Assembly (NCBI GenBank): GCA_016867955.1
Contig: VGIE01000165.1
Span: 1-5,809 of the forward strand
Source of the DNA: Betaproteobacteria bacterium
Lineage (GTDB): Bacteria; Pseudomonadota; Gammaproteobacteria; Burkholderiales; SG8-39
Length of the DNA: 5,809 bases
Reading direction: 5' to 3'
The stretch's first letter is position 1. The number at the start of each line of letters is the position of its first letter. Below the pieces are notes generated by a model. That model was not told the origin of the DNA, did no database searches, and was given only the letters and a program-made list of their open reading frames with translations. Positions 1 to 5,809 of the stretch are shown here, piece after piece. A program made the translations under genes and the position numbers.

Positions 1-110
1 GGCTACCGACCACCGGCACCTGTGGCGATCAACCCGCAACCACCCGTCTTGGAACAAGCGGCCGCTCTGCAGAAAAGTGCGTCAATGAACCTGGCACAAA
101 AAACCATTCA
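1..110 (+). mobile_element. Right end of a probable IS3-like insertion sequence
   Basis: The region holds the transposase C-terminal codons and is richer in A and T than the adjoining operon. Read inward from the operon (minus strand from 110) the presumed end begins TGAATGGTTTTTTGTGCCAG; on the plus strand it finishes in CA. Elements of the IS3 type have TG...CA ends, which is why I place the boundary at about 110/111. The other terminal repeat and the target duplication are outside the window, so the exact boundary is uncertain by several bases. Confidence 0.45.
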
Positions 111-213
111 GGCCAGTGCGAGTGATCGAAGGCGGCGCGCGTTGGGCCTGCCGCAACGCTGGGGAGCACTGTGGCGGCGAGCAGGGCGGCAATGCGGGCG
201 AGCGCGCGCATGA
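1..213 (+). CDS. C-terminal end of an integrase-core (IS3-like) transposase, reading on into the disrupted gene
   Basis: The plus-strand frame is open from the left edge and begins GYRPPAPVAINPQPP. The (HSxL)GYRPPAPE motif is characteristic of the C-terminus of DDE integrase-core transposases of the IS3 type, and the stretch NLAQKTIQ at residues 30-37 resembles the final residues of some of these proteins. There is no stop before the presumed element end near 110, so the frame continues about 34 codons through the antisense of the signal-peptide region and stops at the TGA at 211-213. Those last codons are not transposase. Either the element lacks its own stop codon, or a frameshift has removed it. 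The catalytic domain would lie left of the window. The call is based on a short motif and is moderate in confidence. Confidence 0.45.
   Translation, partial: GYRPPAPVAINPQPPVLEQAAALQKSASMNLAQKTIQASASDRRRRALGLPQRWGALWRRAGRQCGRARA
29..211 (-). pseudogene. 5' fragment of a secreted, DUF547-like protein, apparently truncated by an insertion sequence
   Basis: The frame starts with an ATG 11 bases after the stop of the reductase gene and looks like the next gene of the operon. Residues 1-27 form a convincing Sec signal peptide: Arg-containing start, Ala/Leu-rich core, and an Ala-rich site before FDHSHW at residues 28-33. A mature N-terminus beginning FDHSH is typical, from memory, of DUF547 proteins, which are often found near arsS genes. 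After about residue 33 (near position 111) the sequence stops resembling that family, turns poorer in GC, and ends at a TGA (31-29) after 60 residues. On the opposite strand the same stretch reads as a transposase C-terminus. I read this as a native first third of an exon-like fragment of only 33 codons joined to insertion sequence DNA. Alternatively it is a small secreted protein in its own right. The DUF547 assignment rests on five residues and the neighbourhood. Confidence 0.5.
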
Positions 214-222
214 TCGTCCGGG

Positions 223-2466
223 CTAACCTGCCGGATGTGCCTTGCGCCGGTCCGTGACCAGTGCCGGCAGATGGCGGACCAGCTGCAGCAGGCTGCCATC
301 GCTGCGGCGCCAGGCGTGGAGCACGGCCAGGAACTCCCGCTGTCCCACGGTCACCTGTGCGCGCCGCCGTGCCCCGGCGGCGTTCTTGTTGGCTTCCATC
401 AGCGTCGGGTAGATATGGATGGTGCCGAGCAACTTGTAGAGGCCGAGGCGATTACGCATTGCAGTCACGAACTCGCCGATGAGCTCGCCGGCGTGCTCGC
501 CTGCGATGGTGGCGCCGAGGATGCGGTCGCTGTCCGGGACCGTGAGCACTTTGACCATGCCGCATGCCTCGCCGTCGGCGATGGCACGGTCGAGATCGGC
601 GAGGTCGTAGCGCGTCACTTCGAACGCGATCCCGCGTTCGGTGGCCTCGGTCTCGTTCAGGCCGACGCGTGCCACCTCGGGCTCGGTGAAGGTGGCCCAG
701 GGAATGACGGAGAAATCGGCGCGGGCGGAGTAGAAAGGGCCGAACAACCCGTTTATCGCGGCGTACCAGGCGGTGTGCGCGGCGGTATGGGTGAACTGGT
801 AGGGCCCGGCGGCATCGCCGCAGACGAGGATGTTGGGGTACGAGGTGCGCATGAAGGCGTCGCTTTCCACGCAGCGCATCTTGTTAATCCCGATGCCCAG
901 CTCCTCCAGGCCGTAGCCTTCGGTATTGGCGACCCGGCCCACGGCGCACAGCAGCACATCGAAGACGATGCGTTTCTCGCGCCCGTCGTGTTCGGCATAG
1001 ATCACCTTCTCGCCGGCCTCGACGGCGAAACGCAGCGCGCGGTGCCCGGTGAGCACATCGATGCCCTCGGCGCGGAAGCGTGCCTCCACCAGCGCCGACA
1101 CATCAGGGTCTTCGCGCGCCAGCAGCCGCGGCAGCATCTCCACCTGGCTGACCTGGGATCCGAGGCGCGCGAAGCATTGCGCGAGCTCGCAGCCGATCGG
1201 TCCGCCGCCGAGCACCACCAGGCGCGCGGGCAGCTCGCGCAGGTCCCACAGCGTGCCCGAGGTGAGGCAGCCGACTTCGTCGATGCCGGGGATGGGTGGC
1301 ACAAAGGGTCGGGCGCCCGCCGCGATGACGATGGCGCGGGTGGTGATGCGTCGCGTGCCTCCCGGTGTGCCACCACCGGTCATGCGCACTTCCACTTCCC
1401 ACGGGGAAACGATGCGCGCCTCGCCGGGGAGGCATTCGACCCCGAGTGCGGCATAGCGCTCCGCCGAATCATGCGGCTCGATGGCGGCGATTACCCGTCG
1501 TACGCGGTCCATGATGTCGGCGAAAGAGAACTCGACGGCAACCGACGTCAATCCGTACTCGCGGCCGCGCCGCGCCTGCGCCACGATGCGCGCCGAGCGG
1601 ATCAGCGCCTTGGAGGGTACGCAGCCGGTGTTGAGGCAGTCCCCGCCCATGCGGTGCTTCTCGACCAGGGTGACGCCGGCCTTCACGGTGGCGGCGATGT
1701 AGGCGGACACCAGGCCCGCCGAGCCTGCGCCGATGACCACCAGGTTGCGCTCGAACCGTCGCGGACGCCGGTGCGCCCAGGGCGCGTAAATCCTGTGCGC
1801 CCGCATTGCATCGACGCACTTGTGCGCCGCCAGCGGAAAGACGCCCAGGAGCAGGAAGGAGCCCAACAGGACCGGAGAGGCAAGACCGGCCAGCGATTCG
1901 ACGCGCGCCAGCTGCGTGCCTGCATTCACGTACACCAGCGTCCCCGCCAGCATGCCGAGCTGGCTCACCCAGTAGAAGGTCAGGCTGCGCATGCCTGTCA
2001 GGCCCATGAGAAGGTTGATGAGAAAGAACGGAAAGGCCGGCACAAGTCGTAACGCGAAGAGAAAGTAGGCACCATCGCGCGCCAGTCCGGCGTCGATGGC
2101 CGCGAGCTGGCTGCCAAAGCGTGCCTTCACAACGTCGCGGAACAACAGCCTGCTGGCGAGAAACGCCAGCGTTGCACCGATCGAGGAGGCAAAGGACACC
2201 AGCAGCGTGCCCCACGCCAGGCCGAAGAGGGCGCCGGCCAGCAGGGTCATGACCGCGGCCCCCGGGATGGAGGCCGCTGTCAGCAGGACATAGGCCAGGA
2301 AGAAACTGCCGGCGACCGCCAGCGGGTTGGACCGGTAAAGCCCTTCGAGCGCCTGCTGCTGGGATTTCAGGAAGGCAAGGTCCAGGTACTTGCCGAGGTC
2401 AAGGACAAGGTACGCTGCGAACAATGCAGCGCCCAGAACCGCGATCAGCCAGCGCGTCTTGTTCAT
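223..2466 (-). CDS. VTT (TVP38/TMEM64) domain fused to FAD-dependent pyridine nucleotide-disulfide oxidoreductase
   Basis: A 747-residue membrane-bound flavoprotein. Residues 5-23 form a first helix. Residues about 50-216 are a TVP38/TMEM64 (VTT, DedA-like) membrane domain with the typical RLVPAFPFFLINLLMGLTG (140-158). From residue 241 a class I disulfide reductase follows: FAD-binding GAGSAGL (246-252), redox-active GGDCLNTGCVPSK with Cys277 and Cys282, NAD(P)H-binding GGGPIGCELAQ (420-430), the second FAD motif CGDAAG (549-554) and a dimerisation domain ending in TIHIYPTLMEANK (682-694). The residue before that Pro is Tyr686, not the catalytic His of lipoamide or glutathione reductases. 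The N-terminal heavy-metal domain and C-terminal Cys pair of mercuric reductase are both missing. An extra tail of about 50 residues follows. The start is the ATG at 2466, within the ATGA shared with the preceding stop; an in-frame start at 2553 would overlap that gene by 91 bases. A role in reducing an arsenic or thiol species at the membrane is inferred from linkage to arsS; the substrate is unknown. Confidence 0.88.
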   Translation of the reverse strand: MNKTRWLIAVLGAALFAAYLVLDLGKYLDLAFLKSQQQALEGLYRSNPLAVAGSFFLAYVLLTAASIPGAAVMTLLAGALFGLAWGTLLVSFASSIGATLAFLASRLLFRDVVKARFGSQLAAIDAGLARDGAYFLFALRLVPAFPFFLINLLMGLTGMRSLTFYWVSQLGMLAGTLVYVNAGTQLARVESLAGLASPVLLGSFLLLGVFPLAAHKCVDAMRAHRIYAPWAHRRPRRFERNLVVIGAGSAGLVSAYIAATVKAGVTLVEKHRMGGDCLNTGCVPSKALIRSARIVAQARRGREYGLTSVAVEFSFADIMDRVRRVIAAIEPHDSAERYAALGVECLPGEARIVSPWEVEVRMTGGGTPGGTRRITTRAIVIAAGARPFVPPIPGIDEVGCLTSGTLWDLRELPARLVVLGGGPIGCELAQCFARLGSQVSQVEMLPRLLAREDPDVSALVEARFRAEGIDVLTGHRALRFAVEAGEKVIYAEHDGREKRIVFDVLLCAVGRVANTEGYGLEELGIGINKMRCVESDAFMRTSYPNILVCGDAAGPYQFTHTAAHTAWYAAINGLFGPFYSARADFSVIPWATFTEPEVARVGLNETEATERGIAFEVTRYDLADLDRAIADGEACGMVKVLTVPDSDRILGATIAGEHAGELIGEFVTAMRNRLGLYKLLGTIHIYPTLMEANKNAAGARRRAQVTVGQREFLAVLHAWRRSDGSLLQLVRHLPALVTDRRKAHPAG

Positions 2467-3392
2467 GCGCGCATCGCCTGTGCAGGCAGGTAGTCCGGCC
2501 CGGCAACGATGCGGCGGTGGTAGGACAGGTGGGCCGCGCTGCCCTGCGGCCACCAGCGCTCGAACGCCTGCAGCCAGGCGTCCTGGTCGTAGCGCAGCGC
2601 GAGCGCATCCACGAACAACCCTTCGGCCGTGGTGCCGTAGAGCCGTTCTCGCGCCGGCCTGACCGAAACCCGTGTCACGATGCCGAATTGTGTGCCGGCA
2701 AAATTCGGCATGCCGGCGGCGCCATTGTTGGCCAGCACGGCGCGGCCTAGTGGCAGGGAGAACCCGGCCAGCACCGGCAGGCAGGTGTGACTGGTCGCGA
2801 GAACCCGCACGCCGGCCTCATCAATCTGCCGGGCGGTGCGTTCAGGCGCGTCGCGCAGGACCTCCTGCGAGCAATCCCAGCCGGACAGCGACGACGCGTC
2901 GCCATGCACGATGCCCACGCGCTCGCCGCCCACCTCGGCAACCAGGTTCATCGGCAGGCGCGCGAGGTCGGCGGTGGCCGCGTCGTCCCCACGTGCGATG
3001 CCGGCCAGTTGCCGCAGGATGGCGTTCGAGCGCGCCACCTCGGCGTCGCCAACCCAGCCCGGGTAGGCGCAGCCGCAGCCGGCGTCATCCTCAGGCAAGG
3101 CGATTTCCGTTTCGACATTGCCGCGCAGCGCCGGATGGGCAAGTGCCAGTTGGTTGACCTCGGCGAATGCCGCGGCATCGATGTCGAACCAGTGGAAGTC
3201 GCCGTTGCAGACGACGGTGGCGCCGCCCGGTTCCTCGGCTGCAAGCGCGTGCAGCGCCACGAGCGCGTGCCGGTTGCCGTAGATGCCGCCCGCGATCAAC
3301 AGGGTCTCGGCGTGCAGGTCGGGTGCGCGTGCCAGCGTGCGCGGTTCGTAGCGGTAGGAGATCGGGCAGCTGCGCCCCGGTTCGTGGCTCAC
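2463..3392 (-). CDS. Metallophosphoesterase-like protein with degenerate metal site, arsenosugar-linked
   Basis: A 309-residue soluble protein with no signal peptide. The order of motifs is that of calcineurin-like phosphoesterases: IAGGIYGNRHAL (33-44) in place of DxHGN, CNGDFHWFD (62-70) for GDxxD, RGNVETEI (90-97) for GNHE, IVHGD (161-165), ATSHTC (199-204) for GHxH, and VLANNGAAGMPN (219-230) for the usual NPGS.G.P segment. Asp65, Asn92, His163 and His202 are kept. The Asp and His of motif I, the catalytic His of GNHE and the last His of GHxH are replaced by Gly, Tyr, Val and Cys. A CGC motif (Cys106, Cys108) follows the GNVE segment. The start is chosen as the GTG at 3392, because it shares the GTGA with the symporter stop; the frame stays open far upstream only as a shadow of that gene. 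The stop overlaps the next ATG. It may dephosphorylate a sugar or nucleotide intermediate, or may have lost hydrolase activity (inference). Confidence 0.8.
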   Translation of the reverse strand: MSHEPGRSCPISYRYEPRTLARAPDLHAETLLIAGGIYGNRHALVALHALAAEEPGGATVVCNGDFHWFDIDAAAFAEVNQLALAHPALRGNVETEIALPEDDAGCGCAYPGWVGDAEVARSNAILRQLAGIARGDDAATADLARLPMNLVAEVGGERVGIVHGDASSLSGWDCSQEVLRDAPERTARQIDEAGVRVLATSHTCLPVLAGFSLPLGRAVLANNGAAGMPNFAGTQFGIVTRVSVRPARERLYGTTAEGLFVDALALRYDQDAWLQAFERWWPQGSAAHLSYHRRIVAGPDYLPAQAMRA

Positions 3393-4789
3393 GCGGGATT
3401 GCCGGATGGTCGTGCAAGGATGCGGCCGAAAAACACCGGGAGCAGGAAACCGGCGCAGCAGATGATCAGGCCGTAGAGGTTGGTGCCGAGCAGGATGGCG
3501 TACTTCCCGCTGCCGATGGCCCAGGAGGCGGGAATGTGGCCGAGTGCCTGCAGGAGTCCGAGCGTGAATCCGGGCCAGAAGGCCAGGTGAAAACTCCACG
3601 GCGAATGGCGCACCAGCGGGGCCAGCAGGAAGACCGGCGCCAGGCCCATCACCATGGTCCCGCTCACCGTGGTGGCCTTGAGGATGTCGGTCCCGGCGAT
3701 CATCGGCAGGTTCCCCAGCACCGCGAAGGCCACCATCGTCCACATGCCGGTGCGGATGGCATGGCTGCCGGAGTCCCGGCCCGCCAGCAGCGGCAGCTCG
3801 TAGCCGACCGATTTCGCGATGGAGGCGAAGGTGGAGTCGATGGTGGAGCCGGCAGCCACCACCATGATGGCGGTCATGAGCAGGTATGGCAGGACACCGA
3901 ATGCACGCGCCACCGCGCCGGGCATGTTGTCGCCGCCGGGCAAGCCCTCCAGCCTGGCGTGCACGCCGACCAGGCTGAACGCGAGGATGCAGACGAATCC
4001 CACCACGCCGGCAACGATGAACGCGCGAAGCATGCGCTTCTCGTCCGTGATGAAGCCGCGGTCGGTCAGCACCGGGTCGTGAAACGGATAGGACACCACC
4101 TGCAGCAGCGCCACCAGCAGCAGGTCGAGTCCGGCATCGAGGCGAAAGTCCCCCACCGACATCAGCGCCGGCAGGCCATGCGCGGGCAGGACCACTGCCA
4201 GCACGACGCCGAGCACACCGACGAACAGCACGGCCTGGATCAAGTCGGTCACGATCGAACTGCGCAGGCCGCCCTTCAGGCTGTAGAACAGAGTCACCGC
4301 CGTGAAGAGCAGCGCCGCACCAATGAAGCTGCCGCTCCCGGGCGCGCCGTAATAGGCGCCAACCACCGAGGTGTTGCTCCAGATTTCGTTGTACAGACGC
4401 ACCAGGATCGCCGCGGAAAACGCCAGCGCGGCGGCGCGGCCGTAGCGCTGGATGATGAAGGGCACCAGGCCCTGTGCGCCATGGCGCGTGCGCAGCCAGT
4501 AGATGGCCGCGCCGGCCAGGGGTATGGACAGCCAGTAAGTGGCGTAGGCCAGCCCGCCCACCACGCCGTGGCTGGCGCCAAGGTTGGCGGCGTTGGTCAC
4601 GGACTTGGCGAAGATCCAGCTGATGAAGATGCTGCAGGTCAGGGCCCATTCGCTGGCCGGGCGCCCCGCATTGTCGGTGCCGCGGTAGAAGCTGGAGAGC
4701 GTCAGCGCTCGTGGCGACAGCGCGTACATCACTGCGCCGTACACCACGAGGAAACCCCAGAACAGCGTCGAGAACTGCGCCTCGATCAT
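3389..4789 (-). CDS. Sodium:solute symporter (SSS) family transporter of the arsenosugar operon
   Basis: A 466-residue integral inner-membrane protein with about 12-13 hydrophobic helices. Family marks are FYSLKGGLRSSIVTDLIQ at residues 168-185, matching the GGL..v..TD..Q signature of sodium:solute symporters, and AGSTIDSTFASIAKSVG at 313-329, which lies where these transporters place their serine/threonine-rich sodium site. A DRGFITDEKRMLRAF loop (243-257) fits the QR-like cytoplasmic loop of the family. The start is the ATG at 4789, inside the ATGA shared with the arsS stop; an in-frame ATG at 4840 would overlap arsS by 55 bases and is unlikely. The end overlaps the next gene (GTGA). The substrate cannot be read from the sequence. 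Its position directly after arsS suggests movement of an arsenosugar intermediate, a nucleoside or sugar precursor, or an arsenic species (inference). A vicinal pair Cys444-Cys445 lies in a late helix. The substrate annotations of relatives (proline, pantothenate, sugars) should not be copied onto it. Confidence 0.85.
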   Translation of the reverse strand: MIEAQFSTLFWGFLVVYGAVMYALSPRALTLSSFYRGTDNAGRPASEWALTCSIFISWIFAKSVTNAANLGASHGVVGGLAYATYWLSIPLAGAAIYWLRTRHGAQGLVPFIIQRYGRAAALAFSAAILVRLYNEIWSNTSVVGAYYGAPGSGSFIGAALLFTAVTLFYSLKGGLRSSIVTDLIQAVLFVGVLGVVLAVVLPAHGLPALMSVGDFRLDAGLDLLLVALLQVVSYPFHDPVLTDRGFITDEKRMLRAFIVAGVVGFVCILAFSLVGVHARLEGLPGGDNMPGAVARAFGVLPYLLMTAIMVVAAGSTIDSTFASIAKSVGYELPLLAGRDSGSHAIRTGMWTMVAFAVLGNLPMIAGTDILKATTVSGTMVMGLAPVFLLAPLVRHSPWSFHLAFWPGFTLGLLQALGHIPASWAIGSGKYAILLGTNLYGLIICCAGFLLPVFFGRILARPSGNPA

Positions 4790-5748
4790 GCCAGCGCGCC
4801 GCCGCAGCTCGACCCCTGCCCTGCGGTGCAGCCGAAGCAATGCTGTTTCACCACGATGGGGTGTCCCGACAGGTCACGACCGGTCAGCTCGGCGAGATGC
4901 GTGGGCCCGCCACCCTTGCGCTGCAGCGGCAGGTTGAGCATCTGGTTGAAGTCGCAGTCATAGACCCGGCCCATCCAGTCCACCGACAGCAGCGTGCGGC
5001 ACATCACCGCATCGAGGTTCTCCTGGCGGTAGCTGTCACGCAGCAGCGTCATGTAGGCATTGAACTGGCCCTTGGAGATCAGCGTGGAGCCGAAGCGCGC
5101 GATGGGCATGTTGGCCAGGGTAAGCAGCCGGTTGAACACGATGCCGAACTGGTTGCCGAGCTCGCGCTTGTAATCGGCTTCCAGCGCCTGCTGCGCCGGC
5201 GGCAGGGACGGGCCCTGCGGGTTGAAGACGAGGTGGAGCTCCAGGCCCGAGCCGGGCCTGCCGTAGCCCAGCGCATTGAGGCGGCGCAGGCCGCTGATGC
5301 TGGCCTGGTGCACCCCCTTGCCGCGCTGGCGGTCCACGAGCTCCTCGCTGTAGCACGGCAGCGAGGCGACGATCTGAACCTTCTGGGCGGCGAGGAACTC
5401 CGCCAGGTCCTCCTGGCCCGGTTCGGCAAGGATGGTGAGGTTGCAGCGGTCGATGACCGTCGCGCCCAGCGCTCGCGCGTGCGTCACCAGGGTGCGGAAG
5501 TGCGGGTTGAGCTCGGGGGCGCCGCCCGTGAGGTCGAGGGTGCCGACACGGGCGGCCTCGAGGTAGGCAAGCACGCTGCCGACCGTGTCGGCATCCATCT
5601 GCTCGGTGCGGGTCGGACCGGCGTTGACATGGCAGTGCAGGCAGGACTGGTTGCAGGTGTAACCCAGGTTGACCTGCAGGGTATCGACGCCACGGCGGGC
5701 AATGGGCGGGAAGTCGGTGACTTCCAGCAGGGGAAGGGTCGCATGCAT
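4786..5748 (-). CDS. arsS: Arsenosugar biosynthesis radical SAM protein ArsS
   Basis: A 320-residue radical SAM enzyme. ArsS proteins join the 5'-deoxyadenosyl group of S-adenosylmethionine to dimethylarsenite, the committed step from methylated arsenic to arsenosugars. The cluster-binding motif CNQSCLHC is seen at residues 32-39 (Cys32, Cys36, Cys39), followed by the SAM-binding LTGGAPE at 73-79. The family-specific C-terminal half contains FNRLLTLANMPIARFG near residues 210-225 and a cysteine-rich tail: Cys250, Cys265 (VYDCDFNQ), then HCFGCTAGQGSSCGG with Cys304, Cys307 and Cys315. These probably hold an auxiliary iron-sulfur cluster (inference). Some family members are selenoproteins; this copy uses ordinary Cys codons with no in-frame TGA. 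The ATG at 5748 is the first start in frame and gives the usual N-terminus, with a weak GGAA about 9 bases upstream. Its TGA stop overlaps the next start codon (ATGA), so it heads the visible operon. The family call is confident from motifs; no database search was possible. Confidence 0.95.
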   Translation of the reverse strand: MHATLPLLEVTDFPPIARRGVDTLQVNLGYTCNQSCLHCHVNAGPTRTEQMDADTVGSVLAYLEAARVGTLDLTGGAPELNPHFRTLVTHARALGATVIDRCNLTILAEPGQEDLAEFLAAQKVQIVASLPCYSEELVDRQRGKGVHQASISGLRRLNALGYGRPGSGLELHLVFNPQGPSLPPAQQALEADYKRELGNQFGIVFNRLLTLANMPIARFGSTLISKGQFNAYMTLLRDSYRQENLDAVMCRTLLSVDWMGRVYDCDFNQMLNLPLQRKGGGPTHLAELTGRDLSGHPIVVKQHCFGCTAGQGSSCGGALA

Positions 5749-5776
5749 GCTGTTGTTTTCCGTGGTTCCCGTTCGT
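5749..5776 (-). other. Short leader before arsS
   Basis: This stretch is relatively A-rich on the coding strand (ACCACGGAAAACAACAGC just before the ATG). GGAA about 9 bases before the start is the only ribosome binding site candidate and is weak. No convincing -35/-10 pair or terminator hairpin is seen, which favours transcription from further upstream. The start codon sits in the perfect 10-base palindrome GCATGCATGC (5741-5750), which also contains a second, out-of-frame ATG. Confidence 0.35.
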
Positions 5777-5809
5777 TCACGCCCGGAATACTTGCCAATC
5801 CGCTTCCGC
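5777..5809 (-). CDS. Possible last codons of an upstream gene
   Basis: From the right edge one minus-strand frame reads ten sense codons (AEADWQVFRA) and then a TGA at 5779-5777, leaving 28 bases before the arsS start. This spacing suits a preceding gene of the same operon. An arsM methyltransferase or another arsenosugar gene would be a natural candidate, but eleven codons do not identify it, and an open frame of this length occurs easily by chance. Confidence 0.3.
   Translation of the reverse strand, partial: AEADWQVFRA

Noticed and set aside
1..222. A rho-independent terminator at the end of the operon, using the run of six T near position 100
   Set aside because: No stable GC-rich hairpin precedes the T run on the minus strand, and the run lies within the presumed insertion sequence end.
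235..2052. A 605-codon open frame on the plus strand opposite the reductase gene
   Set aside because: It is antisense to a gene with clear motifs, has a low-complexity Ala/Gly/Arg/His composition and no recognisable domain; such shadows are expected in GC-rich DNA.
223..2466. Annotation of the reductase as mercuric reductase (merA)
   Set aside because: There is no N-terminal GMTCxxC domain, no C-terminal Cys pair, and no mer genes nearby; only the general disulfide-reductase fold is shared.
2467..2553. Upstream start for the reductase at 2553
   Set aside because: It would overlap the preceding gene by 91 bases and add a Pro/Arg-rich stretch before the first membrane helix; the ATG at 2466 matches the operon's overlap pattern.
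2463..4649. A 728-residue version of the phosphoesterase starting at 4649
   Set aside because: Its first 419 residues lie in another frame of the symporter gene and are Arg/Ala-rich nonsense; the GTG at 3392 that overlaps the symporter stop fits the family start.
3167..4963. A 598-codon open frame on the plus strand opposite the symporter and its neighbours
   Set aside because: It spans parts of three real genes on the other strand, is rich in Gln, His, Arg and Gly, and shows no domain or ribosome site.
5749..5809. A promoter just upstream of arsS (TTGGCA near 5793-5798)
   Set aside because: No acceptable -10 hexamer lies at the right spacing, and the region may code for the end of an upstream gene.

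Overview
The window is visibly GC-rich. Its codons strongly favour G or C in the third position, so long antisense frames stay open opposite the real genes. This fits a high-GC proteobacterium, probably a gamma- or betaproteobacterium; I cannot name it more closely. Every substantial gene is on the minus strand, so the window is best read from right (5809) to left (1).

In transcription order the layout is: (1) a possible last few codons of an upstream gene at the right edge (5809-5777); (2) an arsS-type radical SAM gene of arsenosugar biosynthesis (5748-4786); (3) a sodium:solute symporter-family transporter (4789-3389); (4) a metallophosphoesterase-like protein with partly degenerate metal ligands (3392-2463); (5) a fusion of a TVP38/TMEM64 (VTT) membrane domain with a class I pyridine nucleotide-disulfide oxidoreductase (2466-223); (6) the start of a secreted, DUF547-like protein (from 211). 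Gene 6 appears to be cut off after about 33 codons by an insertion sequence, whose transposase C-terminus lies on the plus strand at the left edge. The four intact genes overlap at each junction by 4 bases (ATGA, GTGA, ATGA), which points to one tightly coupled operon.

The anchor is ArsS. In the established pathway ArsM methylates arsenite to dimethylarsenite, and ArsS attaches the 5'-deoxyadenosyl group of S-adenosylmethionine to the arsenic, giving a dimethylarsinoyl-deoxyadenosine precursor of arsenosugars. The other genes are plausible accessory functions: a transporter for a pathway substrate or product, a phosphatase-like protein for later nucleoside or sugar processing, and a membrane-tethered flavin reductase. 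These roles are inferred from the linkage. No arsM, glycosyltransferase or arsR is visible in the window.

The points most worth a second look are three. The phosphatase-like protein has lost the ligands of one metal site while keeping those of the other. The reductase is fused to a membrane domain and lacks mercuric reductase hallmarks. The last gene seems to be interrupted by an insertion sequence. There is no non-coding stretch longer than about 30 bases except in the disrupted left end.
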